From a virus, in the IMG/VR virus record IMGVR_UViG_3300042569_003232, positions 64,001-128,000 of that record: a DNA stretch of 64,000 bases; one strand, written 5' to 3'. A model generated the notes under the pieces. It was not told where the DNA came from and searched no databases. It was given only the letters and a program-made list of their open reading frames with translations. This document shows positions 6,212-12,798 of the stretch, piece after piece; position 1 is the stretch's first letter; each line of letters starts with the position of its first letter. The translations under genes were made by a program, and so were the position numbers.

Positions 6212-6415
6212 TTAATATGTTGCGTTTAAACTGTCTATTCTTTTTTCCAATTCTTCAATTCTTAATCTTAGTTTTTCGATTTTATCTTGAAGAGGAGAAT
6301 TTATCCAAATTAAAAATTCTTCATCTTTTTTTCGTCTACTACATTCTACACAATTTGAATTGTGATGCAAAGTGAATTTTCCACAAATATTACATATTTC
6401 ATTCGTTGCTCTCAT
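6212..6415 (-). CDS. small zinc-finger/coiled-coil protein
   Basis: 67 residues. Four Cys/His-rich positions at the N-terminus (CNIC near 8-11, then H-x6-C-x2-C to about 25) make a compact zinc site. The C-terminal half is a heptad-like helix (IEKLRLRIEELEKRI), so it probably dimerises. Its start lies inside the end of the upstream gene. Function unknown. Confidence 0.65.
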   Translation of the reverse strand: MRATNEICNICGKFTLHHNSNCVECSRRKKDEEFLIWINSPLQDKIEKLRLRIEELEKRIDSLNATY

Positions 6416-6623
6416 ATTTCAAATCTTTACTTTTTTCTATACTATATGTTTTATTAGAATGAACCAAGATTTGATTTGTGAGAAAATTCATTATTTTTCC
6501 GCCATCTTTCAAAACTATTGTCCATACATCGTTTTCATGCATTCCATTTTCTTTTACATAAATTGCATATCCATCTCCTAATGGAGAGATTACTGGTATC
6601 GGATTCTTAAATTCCGTTATCAT
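6399..6623 (-). CDS. hypothetical protein
   Basis: 74 residues from the ATG at 6623. The frame stays open upstream, but that part lies in the tRNA-Gln gene, so the internal ATG is preferred. The fold is probably all-beta (DGYAIYVKE, VWTIVLKDGG). The stop overlaps the next gene's start by 17 nt. Confidence 0.6.
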   Translation of the reverse strand: MITEFKNPIPVISPLGDGYAIYVKENGMHENDVWTIVLKDGGKIMNFLTNQILVHSNKTYSIEKSKDLKYESNE

Positions 6624-6626
6624 TTT

Positions 6627-6700
6627 TGGTAGCCCCTGCTGGTTACGATCCAACGCTATTCGGATCAAAACCGAATGTACTACCATTATACTAAAGGGCC
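6627..6700 (-). tRNA. tRNA-Gln(UUG)
   Basis: Acceptor GGCCCTT/AGGGGCT, anticodon stem TTCGG/CCGAA with loop TTTTGAT (UUG), encoded CCA. The T loop is ATCGTAA, so U54 is replaced by A; tRNA-Ala at 20753 has the same T loop. Confidence 0.85.
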
Positions 6701-6706
6701 AAATTC

Positions 6707-6949
6707 AGATTCCAATTTTGTTTCTATACCAAGAATATTTTGTTGCGGTTTGGAATCTTTTTCAGATTAATATTTTTTTACGGTTCGGGGTGTTGCCATT
6801 ACACTACAACATTACTAGAATGTTGGAAGGAATCGAACCTTCTTTACCAATTGGGATTGTAAGTTTTTATTGCAGTTATTAATCTTATTCAGAAGTGTTT
6901 TATCGTCAAAGTAAAAGTTTGATTTTTTTATGTTTGCTGTAACACTTCT
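6707..6949 (-). ncRNA. structured RNA containing a candidate circularly permuted tRNA
   Basis: On the minus strand a tRNA 3' half comes first: T arm GAAGG/TTCGATT/CCTTC (6826-6842), then acceptor strand CAACATT (6819-6825). After a 5-nt linker CTAGT come the 5' acceptor strand AATGTTG (6807-6813, 7/7 complementary), TA, and a D arm GTGT/ACAC with loop AATGGCA (6790-6804). CCGA of the 5' half can pair with TTGG of the 3' half as an anticodon stem. The flanks form a 9-bp helix (6877-6885 with 6764-6772) enclosing the whole, plus outer 9-bp hairpins at 6891-6949 and 6707-6758. A promoter lies just upstream. The anticodon cannot be assigned and CCA is not encoded. Confidence 0.55.
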
Positions 6950-6960
6950 TGTATATCCTT

Positions 6961-6988
6961 ACTTTACCACTTTTCTCAGAGAAGTCAA
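6961..6988 (-). promoter_or_regulatory. sigma70-like promoter of permuted-tRNA RNA
   Basis: TTGACT (6983-6988), 16-nt spacer, TAAAGT (6961-6966), minus strand, immediately upstream of the structured RNA and tRNA-Gln. Confidence 0.7.
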
Positions 6989-7015
6989 GACTTTTTTGAA
7001 GAATCTTGTACTCAT

Positions 7016-7432
7016 TTAACAATCATATTCAAAACCAAGAGATTTAAATATTTCTTTATTAAGATTTTTCATTTTGATTATATTACAAAATTCTTCAAAT
7101 GTAGAATTTTGTTTACTCATAGCAAAATCATCATTACCAGAAGCATATATAAAATTATTTCTAAAACTTATGCATATTTTATTTCCTCTGTAACAAGGAT
7201 ACCAATCATCAGAGACAGTTATATATGTTTCATGGGAATTTTTCTTATCCTTTTTTATGGATTCAACCATCTGCTTTAATTTCTTTCTGCATGGAACTGG
7301 ATAATTAACTCTTTTCAGCAATTTATAAAAGAAAGGATTTTCATGTGCAAATAAAAAATAATCTCTGCATTGATGAAGGTCTTTTTTCTCTGCCCAAAAA
7401 ACAATTTTTTTCTGTGCTAATTCAAAAGTCAT
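7016..7432 (-). CDS. hypothetical protein
   Basis: 138 residues, no recognised motif. It begins MTFELAQKK, very similar to the start of the next gene (MTFELVEKH), because both starts lie in a 32-bp direct repeat. Its ATG overlaps the upstream stop (ATGA-type junction). Confidence 0.6.
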   Translation of the reverse strand: MTFELAQKKIVFWAEKKDLHQCRDYFLFAHENPFFYKLLKRVNYPVPCRKKLKQMVESIKKDKKNSHETYITVSDDWYPCYRGNKICISFRNNFIYASGNDDFAMSKQNSTFEEFCNIIKMKNLNKEIFKSLGFEYDC

Positions 7433-7448
7433 AATTGATAATCAATAT
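7417..7448. repeat. 32-bp direct repeat, copy 1
   Basis: Identical to 7680-7711. It spans the last codons of one gene (NIDYQL-stop) and the first codons of the next (MTFEL). See findings. Confidence 0.9.
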
Positions 7449-7695
7449 CGTTTTTATCTTGCTTAACCTCAAATTTGCTTATATATTCGTCTAAAATTTC
7501 TATAAAATTCGTATGACCTTCAATATCAGCTTCAAGTTCTTTTACACGTTGTTCTGCTGCTCCTTCTTTCATCCATTCACTATTCTCTATGGATAAAGTG
7601 TAATCGGCACGAAGTTCTATCAATTTATTACGGATGATATAGTTTATTATTACTTCCGCAGTTTTACGATGTTTTTCTACTAATTCAAAAGTCAT
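7429..7695 (-). CDS. hypothetical helical protein
   Basis: 88 residues, mostly helical and acidic, ending NDIDYQL. Both ends lie in copies of a 32-bp direct repeat, so this gene looks like a cassette between repeats. It overlaps the neighbouring genes by 4 nt on each side. No function recognised. Confidence 0.6.
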   Translation of the reverse strand: MTFELVEKHRKTAEVIINYIIRNKLIELRADYTLSIENSEWMKEGAAEQRVKELEADIEGHTNFIEILDEYISKFEVKQDKNDIDYQL

Positions 7696-7711
7696 AATTG
7701 ATAATCAATAT
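7680..7711. repeat. 32-bp direct repeat, copy 2
   Basis: Second copy of the repeat at 7417-7448, again at a stop/start junction. Confidence 0.9.
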
Positions 7712-8102
7712 TATTTTTATTTTTATTCTTTCGATATTCCTCGTTTGGAATTTTTCCTAGTGAATAAAACCACGTTTTATACTTTCCCCAAACAAGGAAA
7801 AGTGAAGTTACTGGTCCTTCTACAATTTCTTCGATTTTATGACAGTAATCCCTGCCAGCAATACCGATTGAGCCGGGGGATTTAAGATTAAGTCCGCGAT
7901 CTGTTTTCTCTATATACCTTCCCTTTAGAATGATTCCGCAGAAATTCCATGGATGGGTGTGTAAATAAGGGTCTTTATCGGCCTTATATATCGTGTGGAT
8001 ATATAGACTCGCTACATTTTGTATTTCAAAAATCGCAAATCTACGAAAATACAATTCACCATCTCTGGAACGAATTTCTTTAACAGTTTTGAAAAATTTC
8101 AT
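7692..8102 (-). CDS. cupin-like protein
   Basis: 136 residues. The segment DPYLHTHPWNFCGIILKGRYIEK (about 43-65) has the cupin motif 1 pattern (H-x-H then G-x-x-x-x-G), and a later PGSIGIAGRDYCHKI with a His fits motif 2. Cupins are small metal-binding beta barrels, often dioxygenases, epimerases or sugar isomerases; the substrate here is unknown. It ends NNIDYQL, inside the direct repeat. Confidence 0.6.
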   Translation of the reverse strand: MKFFKTVKEIRSRDGELYFRRFAIFEIQNVASLYIHTIYKADKDPYLHTHPWNFCGIILKGRYIEKTDRGLNLKSPGSIGIAGRDYCHKIEEIVEGPVTSLFLVWGKYKTWFYSLGKIPNEEYRKNKNKNNIDYQL

Positions 8103-8114
8103 AAAATTATTTTT

Positions 8115-8303
8115 TTAACTACACAAACAACTTCCATAATTCTCGCAACAAATGCGATTATATACTCCACAACTTTCACACCAAACTGCATCTCCTCCAC
8201 AATAAATGCAATATTTAGTAGAAGGGTATAACAATTTTTTACGACGCCTTTTATCCCATCGCTTTTTAATTCTTTCCTTTCTAGCTTCTTGTCTTCGGGT
8301 CAT
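8115..8303 (-). CDS. small basic Cys-rich (zinc) protein
   Basis: 62 residues from the ATG at 8303. The N-terminal third is very basic (RRQEARKERIKKRW) and the C-terminal part has at least eight Cys in CxxC and CC arrangements, likely two zinc sites. It may bind nucleic acid. The gene begins 6 nt after the truncated tRNA at 8309. Confidence 0.6.
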   Translation of the reverse strand: MTRRQEARKERIKKRWDKRRRKKLLYPSTKYCIYCGGDAVWCESCGVYNRICCENYGSCLCS

Positions 8304-8308
8304 AAAAA

Positions 8309-8369
8309 TGGTGGACAATATCGGAATCGAACCGATGAATCAGAGACTCTACCACTGAGCTAATTGCCC
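8309..8369 (-). tRNA. tRNA-like gene lacking an anticodon arm
   Basis: Acceptor GGGCAAT/ATTGTCC, a normal D arm (GCTCAGTGGTAGAG), T arm ATCGG/CCGAT with loop TTCGATT and encoded CCA. Only 9 nt (CTCTGATTC) separate the D and T arms, so the anticodon arm is absent. At 61 nt it cannot decode. It is a deletion derivative or a tRNA-like RNA with another role. Confidence 0.6.
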
Positions 8370-8375
8370 TTAAAA

Positions 8376-8690
8376 TTATTTCTTATTCTTACTAAGTTTA
8401 ACCAATCGACAACCCTTAAAGTTATCCATATATTTTTTCAACTCTTCGATTTCATCTCGCTTAATCCACAATGCATGTTTTCTAGGACCAAAAATTAAAC
8501 TTCCAAACATAAACGATTGGAAATTTACATATCCAGTATAAAATTTACTTTTATATGTAGTTTTCAATACATATTCGCCTTCCCGGAGGGTTAATGCAAA
8601 ATTGATATTTTCTCGGACAGTTGTTTTAAGTCCATTGCGATGATTTTTACATTTTTCGTAATTAGCTACTTGTCTTTGAATTATTTTCAT
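8376..8690 (-). CDS. hypothetical basic protein
   Basis: 104 residues, pI clearly basic, probably beta-rich. No recognised motif. The start lies inside the end of the phosphatase gene upstream (29-nt overlap), suggesting coupled translation. Confidence 0.6.
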   Translation of the reverse strand: MKIIQRQVANYEKCKNHRNGLKTTVRENINFALTLREGEYVLKTTYKSKFYTGYVNFQSFMFGSLIFGPRKHALWIKRDEIEELKKYMDNFKGCRLVKLSKNKK

Positions 8691-9129
8691 AGTATCTTTT
8701 CATTAAACTATACAATGTAGGATTAGGAACTGAATGATTTTTTGAAAAAGGAATCCAATGATAACCAAGAATTTCTTCGCAGAATTTAGCAACTGCACCA
8801 CTGCGGCTAATTCCTGCAACACAATTCACTATTACATTACTACCCTTGTTTTGCAAGAGAAAATCAACAATCTTTTTGGCATCTTCAGGAGAAGGTGCTT
8901 TATAAGCATATTCCTCATCATCTTTTTCCAAGTCATAAAAGTTTATTTGTAATCTCGGAATTTCCATTAAAAATGGACTAATCTTAGCCAAATAAACACC
9001 CGGATCATTTATACTGACCCAAATTGTGTTTTCCAATACTACTTCGAAATCTTCCGTATAGTAATATGGCATATTTGCCACAAATGGAAATTTCTCGTTT
9101 TCAAATATTTCTGTATTTAACTGGTTCAT
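8662..9129 (-). CDS. dual-specificity-type protein phosphatase
   Basis: 155 residues with the cysteine-phosphatase P loop VNCVAGISRSG: Cys103, five residues, Arg109, then Ser. Upstream ND-P-G and D-E-E segments fit the general-acid loop of small dual-specificity phosphatases. The usual His before the Cys is Asn. It would dephosphorylate Ser/Thr/Tyr or another phosphoester; related phage enzymes are known but their targets are not. It begins just after the tmRNA 3' end. Confidence 0.8.
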   Translation of the reverse strand: MNQLNTEIFENEKFPFVANMPYYYTEDFEVVLENTIWVSINDPGVYLAKISPFLMEIPRLQINFYDLEKDDEEYAYKAPSPEDAKKIVDFLLQNKGSNVIVNCVAGISRSGAVAKFCEEILGYHWIPFSKNHSVPNPTLYSLMKRYYENNSKTSS

Positions 9130-9131
9130 TT

Positions 9132-9575
9132 TGGTGGAGGTGAGGGGAGTCGAACCCCTGTGTTTAACAATCTAATTTAACAATTCTACACGCTTAGATA
9201 TTTCGCAATTTCTGAGACTTTGGGTTTGCTGGCATATCAACCGATTTTTTTGAGTCATTACCCGCTATTACAAAAAGCTAATAGCTACCTGCATTTTTTG
9301 TTCTATGTATATTGAAATGCTTTTATACAACCTATTTTTAGACCTCAATAATTTTAATAGTATCCATTATTGTTTAACTTAGGCAACCATTTCCATTTCT
9401 TCGACACCGACGAATTCGTCTGCATTGTTGAAAATGTATTCAGCTTGCGCTAGTAGGGCATTGACTTCTGCGTCTTCTGCTTTTATTTGTTTTGATCAGC
9501 TTTTAAAGTAGCCAACTGATCAACTACTACGTGCTATGTTAATTTCAACCATTAAGTCGAAACCAAAACACCCCC
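9132..9575 (-). ncRNA. ssrA: tmRNA (transfer-messenger RNA)
   Basis: The 5' end GGGGGTG and 3' end CACCTCC-ACCA pair 7/7 and include a G3-U70 wobble, the alanine identity element. The T arm (AGGGG/CCCCT) is complete and the D region is reduced (TTTTGGTTTCGAC), as in tmRNA. Downstream lies a pseudoknot: GTAG/CTAC interlocked with TTGATCAG/CTGATCAA. About 11 nt after it, GCA opens a frame of 33 codons (9379-9480) ending in TAA, the likely tag. tmRNA with SmpB frees stalled ribosomes and tags the nascent chain. SmpB is not in this window. Length 444 nt. Confidence 0.93.
9379..9480 (-). other. tmRNA tag reading frame, 33 codons
   Basis: The frame starts with GCA (Ala) 11 nt after pseudoknot 1 and encodes AEDAEVNALLAQAEY, then IFNNADEFVGVEEMEMVA, then stop. 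It is far longer than typical bacterial tags (about 10 residues) and ends MVA rather than LAA. A shorter 14-residue tag starting at the GCA at 9421-9423 is possible but less well spaced. Confidence 0.7.
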
Positions 9576-9587
9576 ATTTACTGGATT

Positions 9588-9866
9588 TTACAATCCAAAT
9601 CTTTGTGCATCTTCCTTACTAATCAAGACTACAACATTATTTATATTGTTTTCTTCTAAAGTGCGAACTCGTTCGCTATATTCTTCATACCATTCATTAT
9701 AAAACATTTTTATTTTATTCTTTTCACAAACATCACGTACACTCGGAGCATATTCTAATTTATAATAATAAATATCGAATTTTTTCTTAGTAAGAATGTG
9801 TGCCATTTCGAATTTTCGAATAGTTCCTTCCAAAAATAATTGTTCTATTTCATGTTCAGATAACAT
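9588..9866 (-). CDS. hypothetical protein upstream of tmRNA
   Basis: 92 residues, charged, probably alpha/beta, no recognised motif. It lies between a promoter and the tmRNA, so both may be on one transcript. The ATG is 8 nt from the -10 box. Confidence 0.6.
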   Translation of the reverse strand: MLSEHEIEQLFLEGTIRKFEMAHILTKKKFDIYYYKLEYAPSVRDVCEKNKIKMFYNEWYEEYSERVRTLEENNINNVVVLISKEDAQRFGL

Positions 9867-9874
9867 ATTAATTA

Positions 9875-9902
9875 AATTTACGACATTCTTCTAGAAAGTC
9901 AA
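9875..9902 (-). promoter_or_regulatory. sigma70-like promoter
   Basis: TTGACT (9897-9902), 16-nt spacer, TAAATT (9875-9880), minus strand, in front of the hypothetical gene and tmRNA. Confidence 0.65.
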
Positions 9903-9946
9903 GTAAAAAATATTATAAAATATATAATTAAAATATTTGGAATAAT

Positions 9947-10819
9947 ATGGTCTATAATATAAGTATATGTATGCAAGAAAACTTTTTTGAAATTATTAAT
10001 GATGAAACTAAGGCTTATATTTTAGGATTTTTATATGCGGATGGTTGTTTTACTTCAAAAAATAATCGAATTAATGTGAATCTATCGGTAAAAGACTCAG
10101 ATTTATTGAAGCACATGAGTATCGTATTATTAGGAGAAGATAAAACAAAAATTGATACTAAACAATACACATCATATATAAAGAATCGACCTATAAAATC
10201 GAAAGGATTTATAAGACTTCAAATATATAATAAAAAAATGGTCAATGATTTAATCAAAACTGGTAACGAATCGCCCAAATCATTAACATTAACTTTTCCA
10301 TTAAATTTAGATTCTTCATTGTATAATCATTTTATAAGAGGATATTTTGATGGAGATGGCTGTTTGAGTATAAAATCCAATTCTAAAAATAATGTGAAGA
10401 GAGCAACAATTGCTATTTTGAGTAGTTTTTCTTTTTGTGATAAATTAAAAGATATCATCGAAAATCTTTTAAATATAACTACAAATATCATTAAAAAAGG
10501 TAAAATTCATGTATTAGAAATAAATGGGAATAAACAAGTCGAAATATTCACTGATTGGATGTATAAAGATTGCACTATAAAATTAGAAAGAAAATATGAA
10601 AAATATTTAGAATTAAAAAAACTACGAATCAAAGCCACTAAATATTATTCTGAATCTTCTTCCAAGTATAAAAATATTACATATGATAAAACCCGAAATA
10701 AATGGATTGCATGTTGTAGATTACCACTCGAAAAAAGAACTAAACATATCGGTAGATTTGAAACAGAAGAGCAGGCATATGTAGCTCAACAAGAATATTT
10801 AAGAAATATTAGCATTTAG
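9947..10819 (+). CDS. LAGLIDADG homing endonuclease with AP2-like C-terminus
   Basis: 290 residues with two LAGLIDADG motifs, AYILGFLYADG (about 23-33) and FIRGYFDGDG (about 129-138), each ending in the catalytic acidic residue; one chain therefore forms a pseudo-dimeric nuclease. The C-terminal 55 residues (YKNITYDKTRNKWIA, IGRFETEEQAYVA) look like an AP2/ERF-type DNA-binding domain. It is the only plus-strand gene in the 2.5-23 kb region and its stop overlaps the next minus gene by 21 nt, as expected for an inserted selfish element near tRNA/tmRNA genes. No intron was recognised. Confidence 0.85.
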   Translation: MVYNISICMQENFFEIINDETKAYILGFLYADGCFTSKNNRINVNLSVKDSDLLKHMSIVLLGEDKTKIDTKQYTSYIKNRPIKSKGFIRLQIYNKKMVNDLIKTGNESPKSLTLTFPLNLDSSLYNHFIRGYFDGDGCLSIKSNSKNNVKRATIAILSSFSFCDKLKDIIENLLNITTNIIKKGKIHVLEINGNKQVEIFTDWMYKDCTIKLERKYEKYLELKKLRIKATKYYSESSSKYKNITYDKTRNKWIACCRLPLEKRTKHIGRFETEEQAYVAQQEYLRNISI

Positions 10820-11410
10820 AAAAATAGACCATTCCTCCCGATAAATATCAAATATCATTCCATTCTTAGGTTTTGTAGGTTTCCATAGAAGTTTCAATCC
10901 ACACTCTTTTGGTGTACGATTACCTTTCCATGTATTAAGAGTTTTGTCACATGTTATTAGATTTTCCCATGTGTTCTCTCCTCCCCTGCTAGAAGGAATT
11001 ATATGATCGGTAGATACGTTATTTTTATCCAAAATCTTTCCCGTGTATCCGCAGGTATAATTGTCCCGACGCCAGATATTAGCTTTAGTAGGGAAAACTA
11101 CTTTTTTATGAACAATTTTATCATATTTGCTGCAAACCACAATTGGCGGCAACCGATAAACATTTTTTGCACTACGAACATATTCATCAAATTCACGAAT
11201 AGGCAGAGATTCCCATTCTTTGAATGAACGAACAACATTCATATAAGAAATCTTTGTTTTATCAACATTCCCATTTTCATCAAATTCATAATTTATATCC
11301 ATAGGATAACACACCCCAGATACAATGTCCACCATAACATCCTTCCAGTTTGCTGTAGCAATTGGAAAATAGCTGGCATTCAGTTTTAGAATTTCTTGTC
11401 TAGCACTCAT
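10799..11410 (-). CDS. HNH endonuclease
   Basis: 203 residues. The C-terminal half has the HNH core: RRDNYTCGYTG (zinc/Cys segment), DHIIPSSRGG with D135-H136, and N150/N159 in the following helix. The conserved Arg-rich IWRRDNYTC is typical of the phage and bacterial HNH family also found as homing nucleases. It could be free-standing mobile or a packaging/repair nuclease; position beside the LAGLIDADG gene favours mobility. The ATG is 7 nt from a -10 box. Confidence 0.85.
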   Translation of the reverse strand: MSARQEILKLNASYFPIATANWKDVMVDIVSGVCYPMDINYEFDENGNVDKTKISYMNVVRSFKEWESLPIREFDEYVRSAKNVYRLPPIVVCSKYDKIVHKKVVFPTKANIWRRDNYTCGYTGKILDKNNVSTDHIIPSSRGGENTWENLITCDKTLNTWKGNRTPKECGLKLLWKPTKPKNGMIFDIYREEWSIFLNANIS

Positions 11411-11417
11411 ATAATGT

Positions 11418-11445
11418 ATGTTACCACATTTGCTTTGTTTGTCAA
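11418..11445 (-). promoter_or_regulatory. sigma70-like promoter of HNH gene
   Basis: TTGACA (11440-11445), 16-nt spacer, TAACAT (11418-11423), minus strand. Confidence 0.65.
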
Positions 11446-11473
11446 GGATTTTTGTTCTATGAACGTATAAAGT

Positions 11474-11785
11474 TTAATTATTAAATGGTAAATTTTTATA
11501 CTCTAAATATTCTTCTTCAGTTATAACTGTTACATGCTGTACTCCTACAGAATCCGTGTCATCTGGGTAACTTTTGAAATGAAGTGGGTAAATTTCAAAT
11601 GCATAAAAATACTCTTCTCCTTTTTTCCATACATGAATATAAGCCTCGCTTTCAGAAGCGTATACTGTTATATCAGGCAGAAACGGTTTTTCACTATCAA
11701 AATACTTTTTATCACCCGAAGGACTATATTCTCCAACAACAATAAAAATTTTTCTTGGCTGTACTCTTTTTAAATCACATCTCAT
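11474..11785 (-). CDS. hypothetical protein
   Basis: 103 residues, probably beta-rich, acidic C-terminal half. No motif recognised. An 18-bp inverted repeat lies upstream of its start. Confidence 0.55.
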   Translation of the reverse strand: MRCDLKRVQPRKIFIVVGEYSPSGDKKYFDSEKPFLPDITVYASESEAYIHVWKKGEEYFYAFEIYPLHFKSYPDDTDSVGVQHVTVITEEEYLEYKNLPFNN

Positions 11786-11816
11786 AAAATTATTTTAGGA
11801 CTTATATAAAAATCAA

Positions 11817-11990
11817 ATCTCTTTCTTCTCTTCTACCGGATAATTCTGCCGTCTACGGTTTTCAGTTTACGAGTTTATTTTTAAGGTTTAAGCTACAAAA
11901 TTTTAAAGATTAAAGTCTTTATCAATATCGAAGTCATATTCCTTGAAGAATGGTTGGTGGCTTTTTTCTTTCGAAGAGAAGAAAGAGATT
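11817..11990. repeat. 18-bp perfect inverted repeat enclosing non-coding DNA
   Basis: AATCTCTTTCTTCTCTTC at 11817-11834 is the exact reverse complement of 11973-11990. The 138 nt between hold no convincing gene. Downstream of the 11999 stop an in-frame extension exists without a start codon. It could be a long RNA stem, a terminator or recombination site, or a protein-binding site. Confidence 0.75.
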
Positions 11991-11998
11991 GAAAATGT

Positions 11999-12448
11999 TT
12001 AGTCCCAATCTATTTTTGTGGTTGCATTATATTCATCCACACTATCCTGCAAATCTGCAATGTTGTTATTTATTTTGTTGATTAAATATCTCTGATCCGA
12101 CTTTGTGATTGTGTTGACCCATGGTATTTGGCGAGGAACTGTTGTGCTATAATCCATTGCTACTCCTTCATTTATGATTATTTTTTCATGAAATGAAATT
12201 GCAGATTTTGCTTCTGCTAGTTCTACTAATGTTGCTTGAATACCTGCTGAAGCTGTTGCTATTTTTTGCTTGATAAGAATCAGAAGATTTTTTGATTGTT
12301 CCCACTCTCCATAAAGTAAGGAAGGATCTATTGAACTATCGTCACCTTCTCTACGGCAGTTAGAACTCTTAAACAATTCTTCTATTTTTGCTAATTCTCC
12401 GGCAATCCGGTTTTTAATTTTCAATGCTTTGCTAATACTAATTTTCAT
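11999..12448 (-). CDS. hypothetical coiled-coil protein (DIP1984-like?)
   Basis: 149 residues, long helices in the first 90 residues, then QIPWVNTITKSD and a second helix. Overall character resembles the DIP1984 family of small helical proteins, but this is a weak impression. It has a clean transcription start: promoter at 12466-12493, 17-nt leader and SD-like AGAGGA about 10 nt before the ATG, unlike the leaderless neighbours. Confidence 0.6.
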   Translation of the reverse strand: MKISISKALKIKNRIAGELAKIEELFKSSNCRREGDDSSIDPSLLYGEWEQSKNLLILIKQKIATASAGIQATLVELAEAKSAISFHEKIIINEGVAMDYSTTVPRQIPWVNTITKSDQRYLINKINNNIADLQDSVDEYNATTKIDWD

Positions 12449-12465
12449 AATTTTGTTCCTCTATT

Positions 12466-12493
12466 ACTATAGTTTGTTTATGGCATTTATCAA
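12466..12493 (-). promoter_or_regulatory. sigma70-like promoter with SD-containing leader
   Basis: TTGATA (12488-12493), 16-nt spacer, TATAGT (12466-12471), minus strand, followed by AGAGGA before the ATG at 12448. Confidence 0.7.
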
Positions 12494-12505
12494 CCACTTT
12501 TGTCT

Positions 12506-12637
12506 TTAAATTTTATCTGCTTGATTTATTAACTGTGACCCTAATAAATCCCTCATAAAATCATCTTCGGAACTCATACGTTCACAGTGGCGTTCCATAG
12601 ATTTTATCGCAGAAATGAGTGCTGGGGACTCCAGCAT
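12506..12637 (-). CDS. possible small protein (43 residues)
   Basis: Open frame from an ATG overlapping the tRNA-Gly CCA end to TAA at 12506. The predicted protein starts MLESPALISAIKSM and ends GSQLINQADKI, with protein-like amphipathic helix character. There is no ribosome-binding site apart from tRNA sequence, and it could also start at the second Met (MERHCERM). It fills a gap with no other gene. Confidence 0.35.
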   Translation of the reverse strand: MLESPALISAIKSMERHCERMSSEDDFMRDLLGSQLINQADKI

Positions 12638-12712
12638 GGAAGGATATGAGAGACTTGCACTCTCCCGCTGACATTGGAAGTGTCAGATGCTCACTATTAA
12701 CATCAATATCCC
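12637..12712 (-). tRNA. tRNA-Gly(UCC)
   Basis: Acceptor GGGATAT/ATATCCT, D stem GATG/CATC, anticodon stem TGACA/TGTCA with loop CTTCCAA (UCC), T arm GAGAG/CTCTC with an unusual loop TGCAAGT, encoded TCCA. Confidence 0.85.
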
Positions 12713-12732
12713 ATATTTTACTTTCGTTTAAT

Positions 12733-12760
12733 ACCGTACACCTTTTAGAGAAAATGTCAA
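12733..12760 (-). promoter_or_regulatory. sigma70-like promoter of tRNA-Gly
   Basis: TTGACA (12755-12760), 16-nt spacer, TACGGT (12733-12738), minus strand, 20 nt before the tRNA. Confidence 0.6.
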
Positions 12761-12798
12761 CATTTTTCGGATTTTAATTTTCAGTTGTTTAAACATTT

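Noticed and set aside
6707-6949. Two-piece (permuted) tmRNA at the permuted-tRNA locus
   Set aside because: Order of halves would fit, but the acceptor stem lacks G3-U70, a full D stem is present and no tag frame ending in Ala-stop follows. A genuine one-piece tmRNA exists at 9132-9575.
9947-10819. LAGLIDADG gene as part of an intron or intein
   Set aside because: It is free-standing; neighbouring genes are intact and no splice or intein junction was seen.
11905-11998. In-frame coding extension after the stop of the gene at 11999 (TFSISFFSSKEK ... DIDKDFNL)
   Set aside because: No start codon, no reason to expect TAA readthrough, and the region overlaps one arm of the 18-bp inverted repeat.
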